DNA from: Nodosilinea sp. FACHB-131
GTDB taxonomy: Bacteria > Cyanobacteriota > Cyanobacteriia > Phormidesmidales > Phormidesmidaceae
Direction of reading: 5' to 3'
Length of the DNA stretch: 64,000 nucleotides
Assembly (NCBI RefSeq): GCF_014695395.1
Contig: NZ_JACJOF010000021.1
Coordinates: forward strand, 62,001-126,000
Part shown: piece by piece, positions 8,445-18,052 of the stretch
Layout of the letters: every line of letters begins with the position of its first letter
How positions within the stretch are numbered: the first letter of the stretch is position 1
Position numbers and translations under genes: made by a program
The notes under the pieces: generated by a model
The model's input: the letters and a program-made list of their open reading frames with translations, nothing else
What the model was told of the DNA's origin: nothing
The model's database searches: none

Positions 8445-8870
8445 ATGAATTCATTGTTTTATTCTCTCTCTACTCTGCTCTCGTTTGCTAAAACCACTGT
8501 TGGCAAGGCTCGGCTCGGTCGGCGGGTGGCGTTGGCTGCCCTAGCGATCGCCCTTTGGCTAGGGTCAGTGAGTCTCTATGTGCCCAGTGCTCAGGCGGCC
8601 AATGCGCCCAGAACCGGCGCCGGTGACACTAGCGCCGTGCGTCCGAGTCACAACCCAATCAGCAACGAAAACTTTCAGGGCGGTGTTGATCTAACTGCCC
8701 TCGATCGCCAGGGCAAAAACGTCCAGCCGCCTGCTAAGTCAAAGGTCGGTATTGTTGAGCGGCTCAAAAATCTGTTGTCGGGGTCGTCTTCAGAGAAGTC
8801 GTCCGCCAATGTACCTCGCAGCAATGTTCAGCCCGAGAGAAATCCAACCCTAGACCGCTACCCCAACTAG
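8445..8870 (+). CDS. Secreted hypothetical protein
   Basis: 141 residues. A basic N-terminus and a hydrophobic stretch (about 28-50) end in SAQAA, a typical signal-peptidase site. The mature part is hydrophilic, low complexity and Ser/Asn/Pro-rich. No known domain is recognised. It lies 33 bases after the SRPBCC gene and upstream of the alcohol dehydrogenase, so it is probably co-transcribed. A periplasmic or envelope location is inferred. Confidence 0.7.
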   Translation: MNSLFYSLSTLLSFAKTTVGKARLGRRVALAALAIALWLGSVSLYVPSAQAANAPRTGAGDTSAVRPSHNPISNENFQGGVDLTALDRQGKNVQPPAKSKVGIVERLKNLLSGSSSEKSSANVPRSNVQPERNPTLDRYPN

Positions 8871-9004
8871 GCCCAAACTAGGATTGAAATCCTGTTGACT
8901 TACCAAGCCCTCAAAGCATGGCTTTCCCCAACCCCGGGTGAGGCGGCACTGTTGGGGGCTGTCGGCCGAGATCCGCTCAACACAACTACCTCAGGAGAAG
9001 TTTG

Positions 9005-10186
9005 ATGAAAGCAGTTTGCTGGCATGGCACCCACGATGTTCGGGTAGACACTGTGCCTGACCCAACTATTTTGAATCCGCGTGACGCCATCATTAAGATC
9101 ACCTCTACGGCAATCTGCGGGTCTGACCTGCACCTCTACGATGGCTTTATTCCCACCATGCAATCGGGGGATATTTTGGGCCACGAGTTCATGGGGGAAG
9201 TGGTCGAAACCGGGCCAGGGGTCACTAACCTCAAGCAGGGCGATCGCGTGGTGGTGCCCTTTACCATCTCCTGCGGCAGCTGCTTTTTCTGTAACCAAGA
9301 TCTGTGGTCGCTGTGCGACAACTCTAACCCCAACGCGTGGATGGCCGAGAAATTTTACGGCCACTCGCCAGCGGGTTTGTTTGGCTACTCTCACCTGATG
9401 GGGGGCTATGCCGGAGGCCAGGCCGAATACGTGCGGGTGCCCTTTGCCGATGTTGGCCCGTTAAAAGTGCCCGATGGGCTCACCGATGAGCAGGTACTGT
9501 TTCTCACTGACATCTTCCCCACCGGTTATATGGCGGCCGAAAACTGCGACATTCAGCCTGGCGACACCGTGGCCGTTTGGGGCTGTGGCCCCGTAGGGCA
9601 GTTTGCCATTCGCAGCGCCTTTATGCTTGGCGCTGAGCGAGTGATTGCCATCGACCGTGTGCCTGAGCGCTTGGCCCTAGCCCAAGCCGGTGGAGCAGAA
9701 ATTCTCAACTACGAAGAGATTGATCCTGGCGAAGCCCTGAAAGAAATGACCGGCGGTCGGGGGCCCGACAGCTGCATTGACTCCGTCGGCATGGAGGCCC
9801 ACGGCACCGGCCCGATGGCGCTCTACGACACCGTCAAACAGGCGGTGCGTCTAGAAAGCGATCGCCCTCAGGTGCTACGGCAGGCGATCGCCGCCTGTCG
9901 CAAGGGGGGCAAGGTCTCGGTCCCTGGCGTCTACGGTGGGTTTATCGACAAAATGCCGATGGGTGCCTTTGTCAACAAGGGGCTAACGATGCGATCGGGT
10001 CAAACCCATGTCCACAAGTACCTCAAGCCGCTGCTAGAGCGAGTGCAAAAGGGAGAGATTGATCCTTCCTTCGTAATTACCCACCGCCTGCCCCTCGAAG
10101 AGGCTCCCCGCGCCTACAAAATCTTTCGCGACAAAGAAGACAACTGCATCAAGGTTGTTCTCAAACCCTTTAGCACCGCCGCGTAA
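9005..10186 (+). CDS. Zinc-dependent alcohol dehydrogenase (MDR family) 1
   Basis: 393 residues of the medium-chain dehydrogenase family, closest in style to glutathione-independent formaldehyde dehydrogenases. Catalytic zinc site: [11 protein letters not shown] and GHEFMGE. Structural zinc site: [15 protein letters not shown]. Rossmann motif: [10 protein letters not shown]. The ATG at 9005 (AGGAGAAG upstream) is preferred to the TTG just before it. It is strongly similar to the product at 56864. Substrate unknown; an aldehyde/alcohol detoxification role is inferred. Confidence 0.9.
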   Translation: MKAVCWHGTHDVRVDTVPDPTILNPRDAIIKITSTAICGSDLHLYDGFIPTMQSGDILGHEFMGEVVETGPGVTNLKQGDRVVVPFTISCGSCFFCNQDLWSLCDNSNPNAWMAEKFYGHSPAGLFGYSHLMGGYAGGQAEYVRVPFADVGPLKVPDGLTDEQVLFLTDIFPTGYMAAENCDIQPGDTVAVWGCGPVGQFAIRSAFMLGAERVIAIDRVPERLALAQAGGAEILNYEEIDPGEALKEMTGGRGPDSCIDSVGMEAHGTGPMALYDTVKQAVRLESDRPQVLRQAIAACRKGGKVSVPGVYGGFIDKMPMGAFVNKGLTMRSGQTHVHKYLKPLLERVQKGEIDPSFVITHRLPLEEAPRAYKIFRDKEDNCIKVVLKPFSTAA

Positions 10187-10284
10187 GTGAACGAGAAAAT
10201 TTAGTAGGCCAGTGCCAAGCAATAGACCAATTCAGTGGCCCTGGTCACGGCTCTACATTGTTAACTACCTAAGGAACGAAGCCC

Positions 10285-10578
10285 ATGGCAAACGATAACG
10301 AAAGCGAAGAAAACGAACTGATGGCAAACGTCGACGACAAAGAAAGCGAACAGAATAAACTGCTAGAGGAAGTTGCTGACAATCCAGGCGCTAGAACCGC
10401 TGCTATTCATCAGAACCCAGAACTGATGCAGCAAGAAGCGCGCAACGCTGCCGCTGGCGAGGGGCCAAATGGCTCTGGTGGGTCTGGTGCATCGTCCTCA
10501 GCCGAAGACTATATCCCCAGCAGTTCTGATTCAGAATCAACCGATCTACCGACCGCTAATTCCCCTCGTCGAGGTTGA
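10285..10578 (+). CDS. Small acidic hypothetical protein
   Basis: 97 residues, very acidic and hydrophilic (MANDNESEENELMANVDDKESEQ...), with a Ser/Gly-rich C-terminal half and probably disordered. The ATG has AAGGA upstream. No domain is recognised. It lies in the stress-gene run between the alcohol dehydrogenase and another small helical protein. Confidence 0.65.
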   Translation: MANDNESEENELMANVDDKESEQNKLLEEVADNPGARTAAIHQNPELMQQEARNAAAGEGPNGSGGSGASSSAEDYIPSSSDSESTDLPTANSPRRG

Positions 10579-10669
10579 TCCATCGACTTGAGCACAAACT
10601 CTCTTTTGAGAGAGGGAGCAAGCTCTGAATCAAGTCACAGTAAATACAGGAACTCGGAGGTAATTTACC

Positions 10670-10900
10670 ATGACTACCGGAACCCAATCTCAGCAAGTTG
10701 TCAGCAACTTAGAGTACGACTGGCTGACCGTTATGCAAAGCAAAGCCGAGGCTCTACACGCCTACGACAAGTACATTCAAGATGCTCGCGAAGCCAACTC
10801 TGAGGAATGCGTTGAGCTGTTTAATCGGCTTAAGCAGACCGAAGCAGAGCAAATTCAAGAAATTCGCCAGCACCTCACAAAAACAATGTCGGCCAGCTAA
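10670..10900 (+). CDS. Small helical hypothetical protein
   Basis: 76 residues, predicted almost entirely helical (LTVMQSKAEALHAYDKYIQDAREANSEECVELFNRLKQTEAEQIQEIRQHL). A strong GGAGG ribosome site lies before the ATG. It resembles small ferritin-like/heme-free helical hairpins seen in stress loci, but no family is named with confidence. A clear intrinsic terminator follows. Confidence 0.72.
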   Translation: MTTGTQSQQVVSNLEYDWLTVMQSKAEALHAYDKYIQDAREANSEECVELFNRLKQTEAEQIQEIRQHLTKTMSAS

Positions 10901-10940
10901 AGAGCAGCTTCGTTTGCTTCGAATCAGTTAACTGCCTAGT

Positions 10941-10977
10941 CCCCCTTCTCCTATTCACATGGAGAAGGGGGTTTATT
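10941..10977 (+). terminator. Intrinsic terminator
   Basis: CCCCCTTCTCC (10941-10951) and GGAGAAGGGGG (10961-10971) form a perfect 11-bp stem with a 9-base loop, followed by TTTATT. It closes the stress-gene run. Confidence 0.88.
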
Positions 10978-11389
10978 GTATTTGTGCTAGCTGTAAAGAG
11001 ACCTAGACTTTTCTTAGTTAGGGCGATCGCATCTCTGGCAGCGAAAAATAATTGTCTTTCTTAGTAATCCACAGCCGTCGCCACTTTGATCACCTCCCGT
11101 ACCCTAACTGTTTGGCCAGCGCTACGGTTTGAGTTAATTATTCGTTTTCGACAACTAAAAATGTAGGTTGCATAAGCTGAACCCTTCACCAATCCTAGAG
11201 TTACCCTAAGGAAACAGCGGCATAATAATTCTGCTGGACAGTATGACTTAAAACTTATCTTAACGCCACAGCACAAATCGGTTAAAGCAGGCCCAAAGGA
11301 GCTATTTCCAGCGAATCTATTCCTCACGACAGGTCGTTTCTCGGGAACAGATTATTTACCATCAGGGCATAATTGAGAGCGATCGTCCT
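10978..11389. other. Intergenic region upstream of crtO
   Basis: About 410 bases between the terminator and crtO. It holds one HIP1-like site and AT-rich segments where the crtO promoter must lie. No gene or RNA is recognised. Confidence 0.4.
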
Positions 11390-13090
11390 ATGCAAACGTT
11401 TGATGTCATTCTTATTGGTGCAGGCCACAACGGTTTGGTTTGTGCCGGTTACCTATTGAAAGCGGGCTATAGTGTCCTGTTGCTAGAGCGACGGTCAATC
11501 CCCGGTGGCGCCGCCACCACTGAAGAAGCCCTACCAGAGGAAGCCCCTGGCTTTCATTTCAACCTCTGCGCTATCGACCACGAGTTCATCCACTTAGGGC
11601 CGGTTGTTGAGGAGCTGGAGCTAGAGAAGTACGGGTTAGAGTATCTCTTTTGCGACCCGATTACCTATTGCCCTCAATCTGACGGCAGGGCGTTTTTGGC
11701 CCACCGCTCGGTTGACAAAACCTGCGCCGAAATTGCTCGTTACAGCGAGAGAGACGCGGCGCAATACAAAGAATACATGGCTTTTTGGGATAAGCTGACC
11801 CAGGCCATTACTCCTATATTTAATGCACCACCAAAATCTATTGTCGACATCTTAGGCAACTACGGCCTGCACAACATCAAAGATCTGCTGTCGATTTTGG
11901 GAGGCGTAGACAAGACGCTGGATCTGGTGCGCACCATGCTCACCAGCCCCGAAAACATTCTCAACGAATGGTTTGATACGGAAGTGGTTAAAGCTCCCCT
12001 GGCGCGACTGTCGTCAGAACTGGGAGGCCCACCCTCTGAGAAAACCCTGGCCATTGGCTCAATGATGATGGGGCTGCGCCACAACCCTGGGGTAGCTCGA
12101 CCCCGTGGCGGCACAGGAGCCCTAGTCTCGGCCCTGGTACGGATGGTTGAAGACCACGGGGGCACTATTCTCTGTGACCAAGCGGTAGAGCGACTTTTGA
12201 TTAACGCCGAAGGGCGGGTTGAGGGAGTGCGCGTAGCCGATGGGCAAGAGTACCGTGCCACCAAAGGGGTGATCTCAAATATCGATGCCCAGCGAGTCTT
12301 TCAAGACTTGGTGCCCGCCGCCGATGCCCAGTCCTTTGCCCCTGAACTAAGCGAACGGCTCGATCGCCGCATTGTCAACAACAACGAAGGCATTCTGAAA
12401 ATTGACTGTGCCCTGTCAGAAATGCCCCGCTTCGAGGCCTACAATCACCAGGACGAGTATCTGATTGGCTCCGTATTAATTGCCGACACGGTGAACCAGG
12501 TCGAAACAGCCCACACCATGCCTATGCAGGGGTTGATTCCTGACCACGACCCCTCACTGTACGTGGTGGTTCCCACCGTGATGGATCCAACGATGGCACC
12601 TCCAGGCCAGCACACCCTGTGGATTGAGTTTTTCGCCCCCTACGAAGTCAAAGGCGCTGAAGGCACCGGGCTATTCGGCACTGGCTGGACGGATGAGCTG
12701 AAGAACAAGGTTGCCGATCGCGTGCTCGATAAGCTGGCCGACTACACCCCCAACCTCAAGCAGTCGATCATCGCTCGACGGGTCGAAAGCCCGGCTGAGC
12801 TAACCCAGCGCATCGGGGTGCGCAAGGGCAACCACTATCACATCGACATGACCCTCGATCAGATGGTGTTCTTCCGTCCGCTACCTGAGCTGGCTAACTA
12901 CCAAACCCCAATTGAGGGACTGTTTTTAACCGGGGCAGGTACCCATCCAGGCGGCTCGATTTCGGGTATGCCGGGGCGTAACTGTGCTCGGGTGTTTCTC
13001 AGTGTGCAAGAACCCTTATCTTACAACCTTAAAGAAGCTGGCAATTGGTTGAAAGATCGGTTTAAGTCTGTGGCTGGTATAGGTCAATAA
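11390..13090 (+). CDS. crtO: CrtO-type beta-carotene ketolase
   Basis: 566 residues of the phytoene-desaturase-like flavoprotein family. The N-terminal FAD site is VILIGAGHNGLVCAGYLLKAGYSV with GGAATTEE after it. Long blocks match cyanobacterial CrtO as I know it from Synechocystis: FNLCAIDHEFIHLGPV, GLEYLFCDP, NNNEGILKIDCALS, MDPTMAPPGQHTLWIEFFAPY, and the C-terminal GAGTHPGGSISGMPGRNCARVF. CrtO introduces a 4-keto group into beta-carotene (echinenone/canthaxanthin), giving photoprotective pigments. It fits the stress-gene surroundings. Paralogous members of this family can differ in substrate, so ketolase activity is inferred from similarity. Confidence 0.88.
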   Translation: MQTFDVILIGAGHNGLVCAGYLLKAGYSVLLLERRSIPGGAATTEEALPEEAPGFHFNLCAIDHEFIHLGPVVEELELEKYGLEYLFCDPITYCPQSDGRAFLAHRSVDKTCAEIARYSERDAAQYKEYMAFWDKLTQAITPIFNAPPKSIVDILGNYGLHNIKDLLSILGGVDKTLDLVRTMLTSPENILNEWFDTEVVKAPLARLSSELGGPPSEKTLAIGSMMMGLRHNPGVARPRGGTGALVSALVRMVEDHGGTILCDQAVERLLINAEGRVEGVRVADGQEYRATKGVISNIDAQRVFQDLVPAADAQSFAPELSERLDRRIVNNNEGILKIDCALSEMPRFEAYNHQDEYLIGSVLIADTVNQVETAHTMPMQGLIPDHDPSLYVVVPTVMDPTMAPPGQHTLWIEFFAPYEVKGAEGTGLFGTGWTDELKNKVADRVLDKLADYTPNLKQSIIARRVESPAELTQRIGVRKGNHYHIDMTLDQMVFFRPLPELANYQTPIEGLFLTGAGTHPGGSISGMPGRNCARVFLSVQEPLSYNLKEAGNWLKDRFKSVAGIGQ

Positions 13091-13231
13091 CTACTCTCAA
13101 TTATCCCAATTGAAAGAGTTTTGTGTCGATTGAAAACAAGGTTGAGGACAAGGCTACGGAAGCAAACGATGATCAGCTTAGGCAGATCAGTTGCAGTACC
13201 TTAATTATCCTTTAGTAACCTGTTTTGAATT

Positions 13232-13624
13232 ATGACTTGGCACAATAAAATCGACTTTGACCACTGCGATGATGGCCCGGCCCACGGGGCCTCATCGCAC
13301 AGCCCCATGACCCCAGGTCTCACCAACACCTACGACGATGAACTGCGAGAGAAGGCGGGTATGCACACACCGCCGCCGCCGCCTGAGTGCATGGGCCTAG
13401 AAGGGGAATACGACTCCTTTGGGCTGGTGCGCCGGCTGGCTCAAACCCTTGACCAGCAATCCGATCTAGCATCTATCGACTCGCTAACTCTGATCCAGCA
13501 CGGCAGTGCCCTCTGCTTGGCTGGCTCGGTAGATAGCGCGGCTTTAGACCGCATTGTGGATATCGCCAATCATCTAGATGGCACCCGTGAGGTCGATGTT
13601 AGCCAGGTGTCGGTAACCCACTAG
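13232..13624 (+). CDS. BON-like domain protein
   Basis: 130 residues. The N-terminal half is low complexity with a HTPPPPPECMG stretch; the C-terminal half (about 65-130) reads as a BON-like fold (SIDSLTLIQHGSALCLAGSVDSAALDRIVDIANHLDGTREVDVSQV). No signal peptide is evident, so a cytoplasmic or peripheral location is likely. Function unknown. A terminator follows. Confidence 0.7.
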   Translation: MTWHNKIDFDHCDDGPAHGASSHSPMTPGLTNTYDDELREKAGMHTPPPPPECMGLEGEYDSFGLVRRLAQTLDQQSDLASIDSLTLIQHGSALCLAGSVDSAALDRIVDIANHLDGTREVDVSQVSVTH

Positions 13625-13644
13625 CTCGCAGATTTCATTGCAGC

Positions 13645-13691
13645 AAAAGCTGCTCTTACCTCCACAAAACAGGGGCAAGGGCAGCTTTTTC
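13645..13691 (+). terminator. Intrinsic terminator
   Basis: AAAAGCTGC (13645-13653) pairs with GCAGCTTTT (13681-13689), with partial pairing inside the loop, and T-rich sequence follows (TTTTTCT). Confidence 0.75.
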
Positions 13692-13917
13692 TATAAATGT
13701 AGCCGCCAAAATAAAGCAATTGGGTACTTTTTCTTGGCTAGCTCTACTCTGGCTAAATTTAGGATTGTCTCTATTCCGTCTGAAGAGGATGTAGAGCTGC
13801 GCCTAGAGGAATAGATAGCGCCAGTAAAATTCAGAGCTAATCAGCCCTATCGGCAGATATCACCTTGGATTAGAACTCTTAGACTGTGAGCGACTTCTCG
13901 GATGGAGCCCCTCCATA

Positions 13918-14943
13918 ATGCCTGCTACACTTAATGATCAAAAGCGCACTGCGATCGCAGAAAAGCTAGCCGATATCAGGGCTATCCAAAATTTGATTAT
14001 TGACAGCGAGCAGCAGTTTCTCAGCCAGTGCAGCGATGACCACCTGCGCAAGCGGCTGGAAGACATGCTCGAAGACGACCAAAAAAATCTAGATATTGTT
14101 GAAACGGCTATTACTCAGTACGGTATCCAGGCTGAGCCCAAACCCACCGTGCAAGAGTTTGTCAGCCAGGCAAAAAGCACCCTCGCCAGCTCTAGGTTGA
14201 GCATGTACGAGAAAATTGCCCAGCATGAGCTGCTGAAGCATGGCCAGGTCATGTCGGGTCTGGTGGTTCACAAAGCGGCTCAGGTCGTTGGCCAGGATAT
14301 TGAGGCGGCGATCGCCCCCCTCAACACCGTCAACTTCGAGAACCGTGCCCACCAGGAGCAGCTCAAGGGCATGCTTGAGTATCTAGGTACCCTAGAGCTC
14401 ACCGGTCAAGAGCCCAAGCAGGGCCTGTGGGCTCGGGTGCAAGACGCGGTTGCCGCCGCCACTGGCGTTGTGGGCAGTGCCACTACTCAAACCTCCGACA
14501 AAGAATCCGCCGATGTCATGGATCTGATCTTCATGGATCACCAGAAGGCCAGGACCCTGATCAGCGAAATCAGAAACGCAGACAACGCCGACCAGATTAA
14601 AGCCTTGTTTGGCCAACTGTATAAAGACTTGGTGGTGCATGCCAAGGCCGAAGAAGCCGTGGTTTACCCTGCCGTGCAACCGTTCTATGGGGACGATACC
14701 CAAGAGCTCTTTGACGAGACGGCTGAAATAGAAACCATTCTGAATGAACTCAAAGCTATGCCTTCGACCGGCGATGAGTTTATGGCTAAGCTCAAGGAGC
14801 TCAAGGCTATGATTGGCGACCACACCCGCCAAGAAGAAAGCACCATGTTCGCCGCCATTCGCAAGAACCTGTCGAGCGAAGAGCAGCAGCAGCTGGGCAT
14901 GCGCTTTAAGGAAACCAAGCAGTCGCTACAGAACCAAATGTAG
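13918..14943 (+). CDS. Ferritin-like plus hemerythrin (HHE) domain protein
   Basis: 341 residues in two parts. The N-terminal about 165 residues form a DUF892-like helical bundle. The C-terminal about 190-320 form an HHE cation-binding domain, with iron-ligand-type motifs MDHQKARTL, VHAKAEEAVVYP and GDHTRQEESTMF. HHE proteins bind di-iron and sense or scavenge oxygen, NO or iron. The ATG has GGAG upstream. The neighbours are other stress proteins. The fused arrangement is known among cyanobacterial HHE proteins; the exact ligand is unknown. Confidence 0.85.
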   Translation: MPATLNDQKRTAIAEKLADIRAIQNLIIDSEQQFLSQCSDDHLRKRLEDMLEDDQKNLDIVETAITQYGIQAEPKPTVQEFVSQAKSTLASSRLSMYEKIAQHELLKHGQVMSGLVVHKAAQVVGQDIEAAIAPLNTVNFENRAHQEQLKGMLEYLGTLELTGQEPKQGLWARVQDAVAAATGVVGSATTQTSDKESADVMDLIFMDHQKARTLISEIRNADNADQIKALFGQLYKDLVVHAKAEEAVVYPAVQPFYGDDTQELFDETAEIETILNELKAMPSTGDEFMAKLKELKAMIGDHTRQEESTMFAAIRKNLSSEEQQQLGMRFKETKQSLQNQM

Positions 14944-15183
14944 GGCCGCTTGATTCGCTGAAATTTGCGAACAGGCCGATCTTCCTCGATTTGAGAGGCT
15001 AGTTCAAAGGGTGTTGATTGTAGCTTTCCAATCTTTTGCTACACAGGCAAAGCTTTTGAACCAGCCTCTCAGCAGGGATTACCTTGTGGCTCACTGCTAA
15101 GAGGTCAAGGAAGATTTTATTGATGGCCTTTTCCTTAAAAATTACAAACTGTTCAAATTTAGTTCTTCAAAGGAGCATTACTT

Positions 15184-15645
15184 ATGCAAACCCTAAAACG
15201 CATTTTCAATCCCAACGCCTTGCGCCAGTGGATAGTTGTCTTTTTAGCTGGCCTAGTTGTGCTGACGACAACCGCCTGCGGCACCGCTCAAGCCGCTTTG
15301 CCGACCGGCAACAGCTCTGGCAGCACTAACAACCCAGCCACGGCCAGCAACGAGGGTATGTATCCTCATAAAGATACCGATATGGATACCAGTGGGGCTG
15401 ATGCCAAAGCCGATCGCATGATTCGTCAAGCTGAGCAGCGGATTCAGGAAAACATTGATAAGCCCATTCCTCAGCGGTACGGCGACGCTGCTCAAGACGT
15501 CGGTCAGTCGGCTAAGGAAGCTGTCAAAAATATTGGTAAGTCGACCCAGCGCGCTGCTGACAATGCCGCTGAAAACGCTCGAGGCGCAGTTAATGGTGCC
15601 GCTAACACTGTGGATCGCCTTGCTCCCAACCAGCCCAAAAGCTAG
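15184..15645 (+). CDS. Hypothetical lipoprotein with amphipathic repeats
   Basis: 153 residues. The hydrophobic N-terminal segment ends in a lipobox-like LTTTACG (Cys about residue 33). The C-terminal part is amphipathic and Ala/Asn-rich (VGQSAKEAVKNIGKSTQRAADNAAENARGAV), reminiscent of LEA/CsbD-like stress proteins. AAAGGAG precedes the ATG. Function unknown; an envelope anchor is inferred. Confidence 0.7.
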   Translation: MQTLKRIFNPNALRQWIVVFLAGLVVLTTTACGTAQAALPTGNSSGSTNNPATASNEGMYPHKDTDMDTSGADAKADRMIRQAEQRIQENIDKPIPQRYGDAAQDVGQSAKEAVKNIGKSTQRAADNAAENARGAVNGAANTVDRLAPNQPKS

Positions 15646-15680
15646 AATCTAGCTTTTGCAAAGCAAGTCATTAAAACTAG

Positions 15681-15719
15681 TATCCAGACGGAGTTAACCT
15701 GCAACGGTCCGTCTGGATA
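15681..15719 (+). terminator. 12-bp perfect hairpin after lipoprotein gene
   Basis: TATCCAGACGGA (15681-15692) and TCCGTCTGGATA (15708-15719) pair perfectly around a 15-base loop. No long T-tract follows, so it may be a terminator or a processing/stability hairpin. Confidence 0.5.
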
Positions 15720-15816
15720 TCTGCTGAATGGGTGAACCTTAGCCCCAGCTATTTTTTGCATCAACACTCTCGGCATCGCTAGCCATACTCACTTTAATTT
15801 TTCGAAACCAAGCTCT

Positions 15817-16551
15817 ATGATCGTCAATCTTCAAAACGATGGCTGGGAAATTATTTATCACCGCGCCCACGCACTTTTAGCAGCTCAAATTGCCGGTTAT
15901 TGGGACCTTAGCAAAAAAACCTATCGCCTCTACGAAACCATTGCCGCGATCGCTCACCACGACCACCTCGAAAAAGAGTGGGAGGGCAACGAGTTAACCG
16001 AGGCGGGAGCACCGCTAGACTTCACCCTCGACAAAGAATCGCCCATTGACAAACTTAAAAAACATGCCGATGAAGCGCTGTATCAAGGCCGCTGGGTAGC
16101 GATGTTGATCTCTATGCACCTTTGCTTTCTAAACCAAGCTAAGGGAGAAGAGGACCCAGAGATGGCGGAGTTTTTAAAGGAACAGCGCCAGCGCCAGGCC
16201 CAGTGGCAGGCCGAGCTTGAGATCACTAAAGAGGACGCTGAACAGGCCTATACCTATATGCGATGGTGCGATCGCCTATCACTGATTTTGTCCCAGCGCC
16301 AGATACCCGCAGCCGGCCGTTGGCTTGAAATCACCAATGGCCCCGACGGTAGTCGCTACAGCATTTATGAGCTAGATTCCGGCGATTTGTGCGTCACGCC
16401 CTGGCCATTTTCCTGCGACAAGTTTACGGTTAGGGTTGATGCTTCCTACCTATCGCAACTCCAGTTTGACTCCAATGAGGCGTTAACTGAAGCTTTGAAG
16501 GAGGCTCCTCGCAAAACCTTAGCCTGGACTTTAAGAAAATCTGACGATTGA
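15817..16551 (+). CDS. DUF3891 family protein
   Basis: 244 residues matching DUF3891: NLQNDGWEIIYHRAHALLAAQIAGYW, IAAIAHHDHLEKEWEGNELTEAGAPLDFT, and MRWCDRLSLILSQRQIP near residue 150. The clustered His/Asp residues (AHHDH) suggest a metal-dependent HD-like site, but activity is unknown. A very strong terminator hairpin follows. Confidence 0.85.
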   Translation: MIVNLQNDGWEIIYHRAHALLAAQIAGYWDLSKKTYRLYETIAAIAHHDHLEKEWEGNELTEAGAPLDFTLDKESPIDKLKKHADEALYQGRWVAMLISMHLCFLNQAKGEEDPEMAEFLKEQRQRQAQWQAELEITKEDAEQAYTYMRWCDRLSLILSQRQIPAAGRWLEITNGPDGSRYSIYELDSGDLCVTPWPFSCDKFTVRVDASYLSQLQFDSNEALTEALKEAPRKTLAWTLRKSDD

Positions 16552-16672
16552 TAAGAGTGAGGCATTAAGTTGGCCTTTTAGTACTTGTCTTTTCTTTACT
16601 AATAAGGGGAGGATAGCGAGGTTCGGCTGGCAAGGGTTGAATTGCCAAGTATTCTTGGGTTTAAATTCCTGG

Positions 16673-16712
16673 GCTTTGAGGGTTGAGAATGTCTCAACCC
16701 TCAAAGCTTTAG
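16673..16712 (+). terminator. Strong intrinsic terminator
   Basis: GCTTTGAGGGTTGAGA (16673-16688) and TCTCAACCCTCAAAGC (16692-16707) form a perfect 16-bp stem with a 3-base loop, followed by TTT. It lies about 120 bases after the DUF3891 gene. Confidence 0.8.
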
Positions 16713-16887
16713 CATAAAGAACAAATAATATCTCAATTTTAGAGAAGGATTTTGCAGGAAAAACGCCTCCATGTTATGCAAAGGAGGAACCAAACCGAAC
16801 GAAACAGAGGTTCTGCCTAGAGATGGATAAGTTATTTTTAGTTAATCGTTAAAGTTAGTTTACAAGAAGAGATTCCTAAGGAGATCC

Positions 16888-18015
16888 ATGTTTTCCGTTA
16901 TAAATAATCGCGACTTGAGGATAGAAAACGAAAGACATGGCTCCTCAACAGTCGAAGATTTCAACTTTGTTGCGGCAGAAGAGCAGCTTATCCAGCTGCT
17001 AAGCCTGGAAAATCTTGATCAACAGGTTACTCAAGTCCCTGATTGTACCCAAGAGCTAGAAACTGCGATTTCAGCAGCGCTTCCCCTGGCATACGGGGAT
17101 TCTTCTGAGCCTGGAAATGACTCTGCCCATCGGTTTTTGCAGCGCGTTTTATACCGAATTAATCGCCTCAATCTTTTTTGGTACGACGACTTATCTCACT
17201 ATAAGAACGAGCGCTCTTTATATTTGCAGTGGGTGCGCGATCGCATCGAGTCGGTCTGGCAAGCCTGGGAACTGGGGCAGATAGATGTCAAATCTCTTCA
17301 GCAACAGAATGTAGAGCAGACCCTGCGCGATTGGTATGAGGCGGATCTAAACCCACCCGTTACCGAAAACAGACGCTTCCTGCGAGAAGATCTAGATCGA
17401 GAGGGCTATCGACGTTTGCTAGCGATCGCTTCCTTAGACGGTTTAGTAGAAGCTAGCCGCATGTCTCGCATCTTGGGCGGGGCGAGCAACGAAGTGCAGG
17501 CTATGCTGATCCGCGTTTTGATGGAAGAGTATGGCAACGGTCGTTTGGCCCGCAAACACTCTACCTTTTTTGCCAAAATGATGGCCGAAATGAGCCTGAA
17601 CACCAAAGCAGAAGGGTATTTTTACCTCGCCCCTTGGCAACTGCTGGCCAGCATTAACCACAACTTTTTGCTGACCGAATGCAAGCGCTATTTCCTACGC
17701 TATAACGGTGGGCTCACCTACTTCGAGATTGTTGGCCCCTCCATTTACACTGACTATCTGATGGCGGCTCAGAGATTGAATCTCAGCGAAGAGTCATCGG
17801 GGTACTGGGAATTGCATATTCGCGAAGATGAGCGCCACGGTTTGTGGATGCTGCAAGACGTAGCGCTTCCCCTAGCGGAGCAGTACGCCGACAATGCCTG
17901 GGAAATTTTGCTGGGCTATGCCCAAGAAAAATTCATTGGAGACCGGGCTGGCGATGCAATTATTCGGTGCATTAAACAGGCAACTGCTCCTTTGCCAAAA
18001 ATTTCTCTAGCCTAA
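16888..18015 (+). CDS. Haem-oxygenase-like di-metal oxidase (iron-containing redox enzyme family)
   Basis: 375 residues of the PF14518/TENA-like superfamily of haem-oxygenase-like oxidases. Signature segments: MEEYGNGRLARKHSTFF (about residue 212), and YWELHIREDERHGLWML (about 310), which supply Glu/His/Asp-type metal ligands. Members perform O2-dependent C-H cleavage, desaturation or N-oxygenation in specialised metabolism. AAGGAG precedes the ATG. It is followed after 37 bases by a methyltransferase, so the two are probably one transcript acting on one small molecule. Substrate unknown. Confidence 0.82.
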   Translation: MFSVINNRDLRIENERHGSSTVEDFNFVAAEEQLIQLLSLENLDQQVTQVPDCTQELETAISAALPLAYGDSSEPGNDSAHRFLQRVLYRINRLNLFWYDDLSHYKNERSLYLQWVRDRIESVWQAWELGQIDVKSLQQQNVEQTLRDWYEADLNPPVTENRRFLREDLDREGYRRLLAIASLDGLVEASRMSRILGGASNEVQAMLIRVLMEEYGNGRLARKHSTFFAKMMAEMSLNTKAEGYFYLAPWQLLASINHNFLLTECKRYFLRYNGGLTYFEIVGPSIYTDYLMAAQRLNLSEESSGYWELHIREDERHGLWMLQDVALPLAEQYADNAWEILLGYAQEKFIGDRAGDAIIRCIKQATAPLPKISLA

Positions 18016-18052
18016 CGCTTCGATCTACTCTTCACCTCATTATTTTCTTGCC

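Noticed and set aside
10588..10803. 71-codon frame overlapping the small helical gene at 10670
   Set aside because: It lacks a ribosome site and has unlikely composition, while the 10670 frame has GGAGG and a clean helical product.
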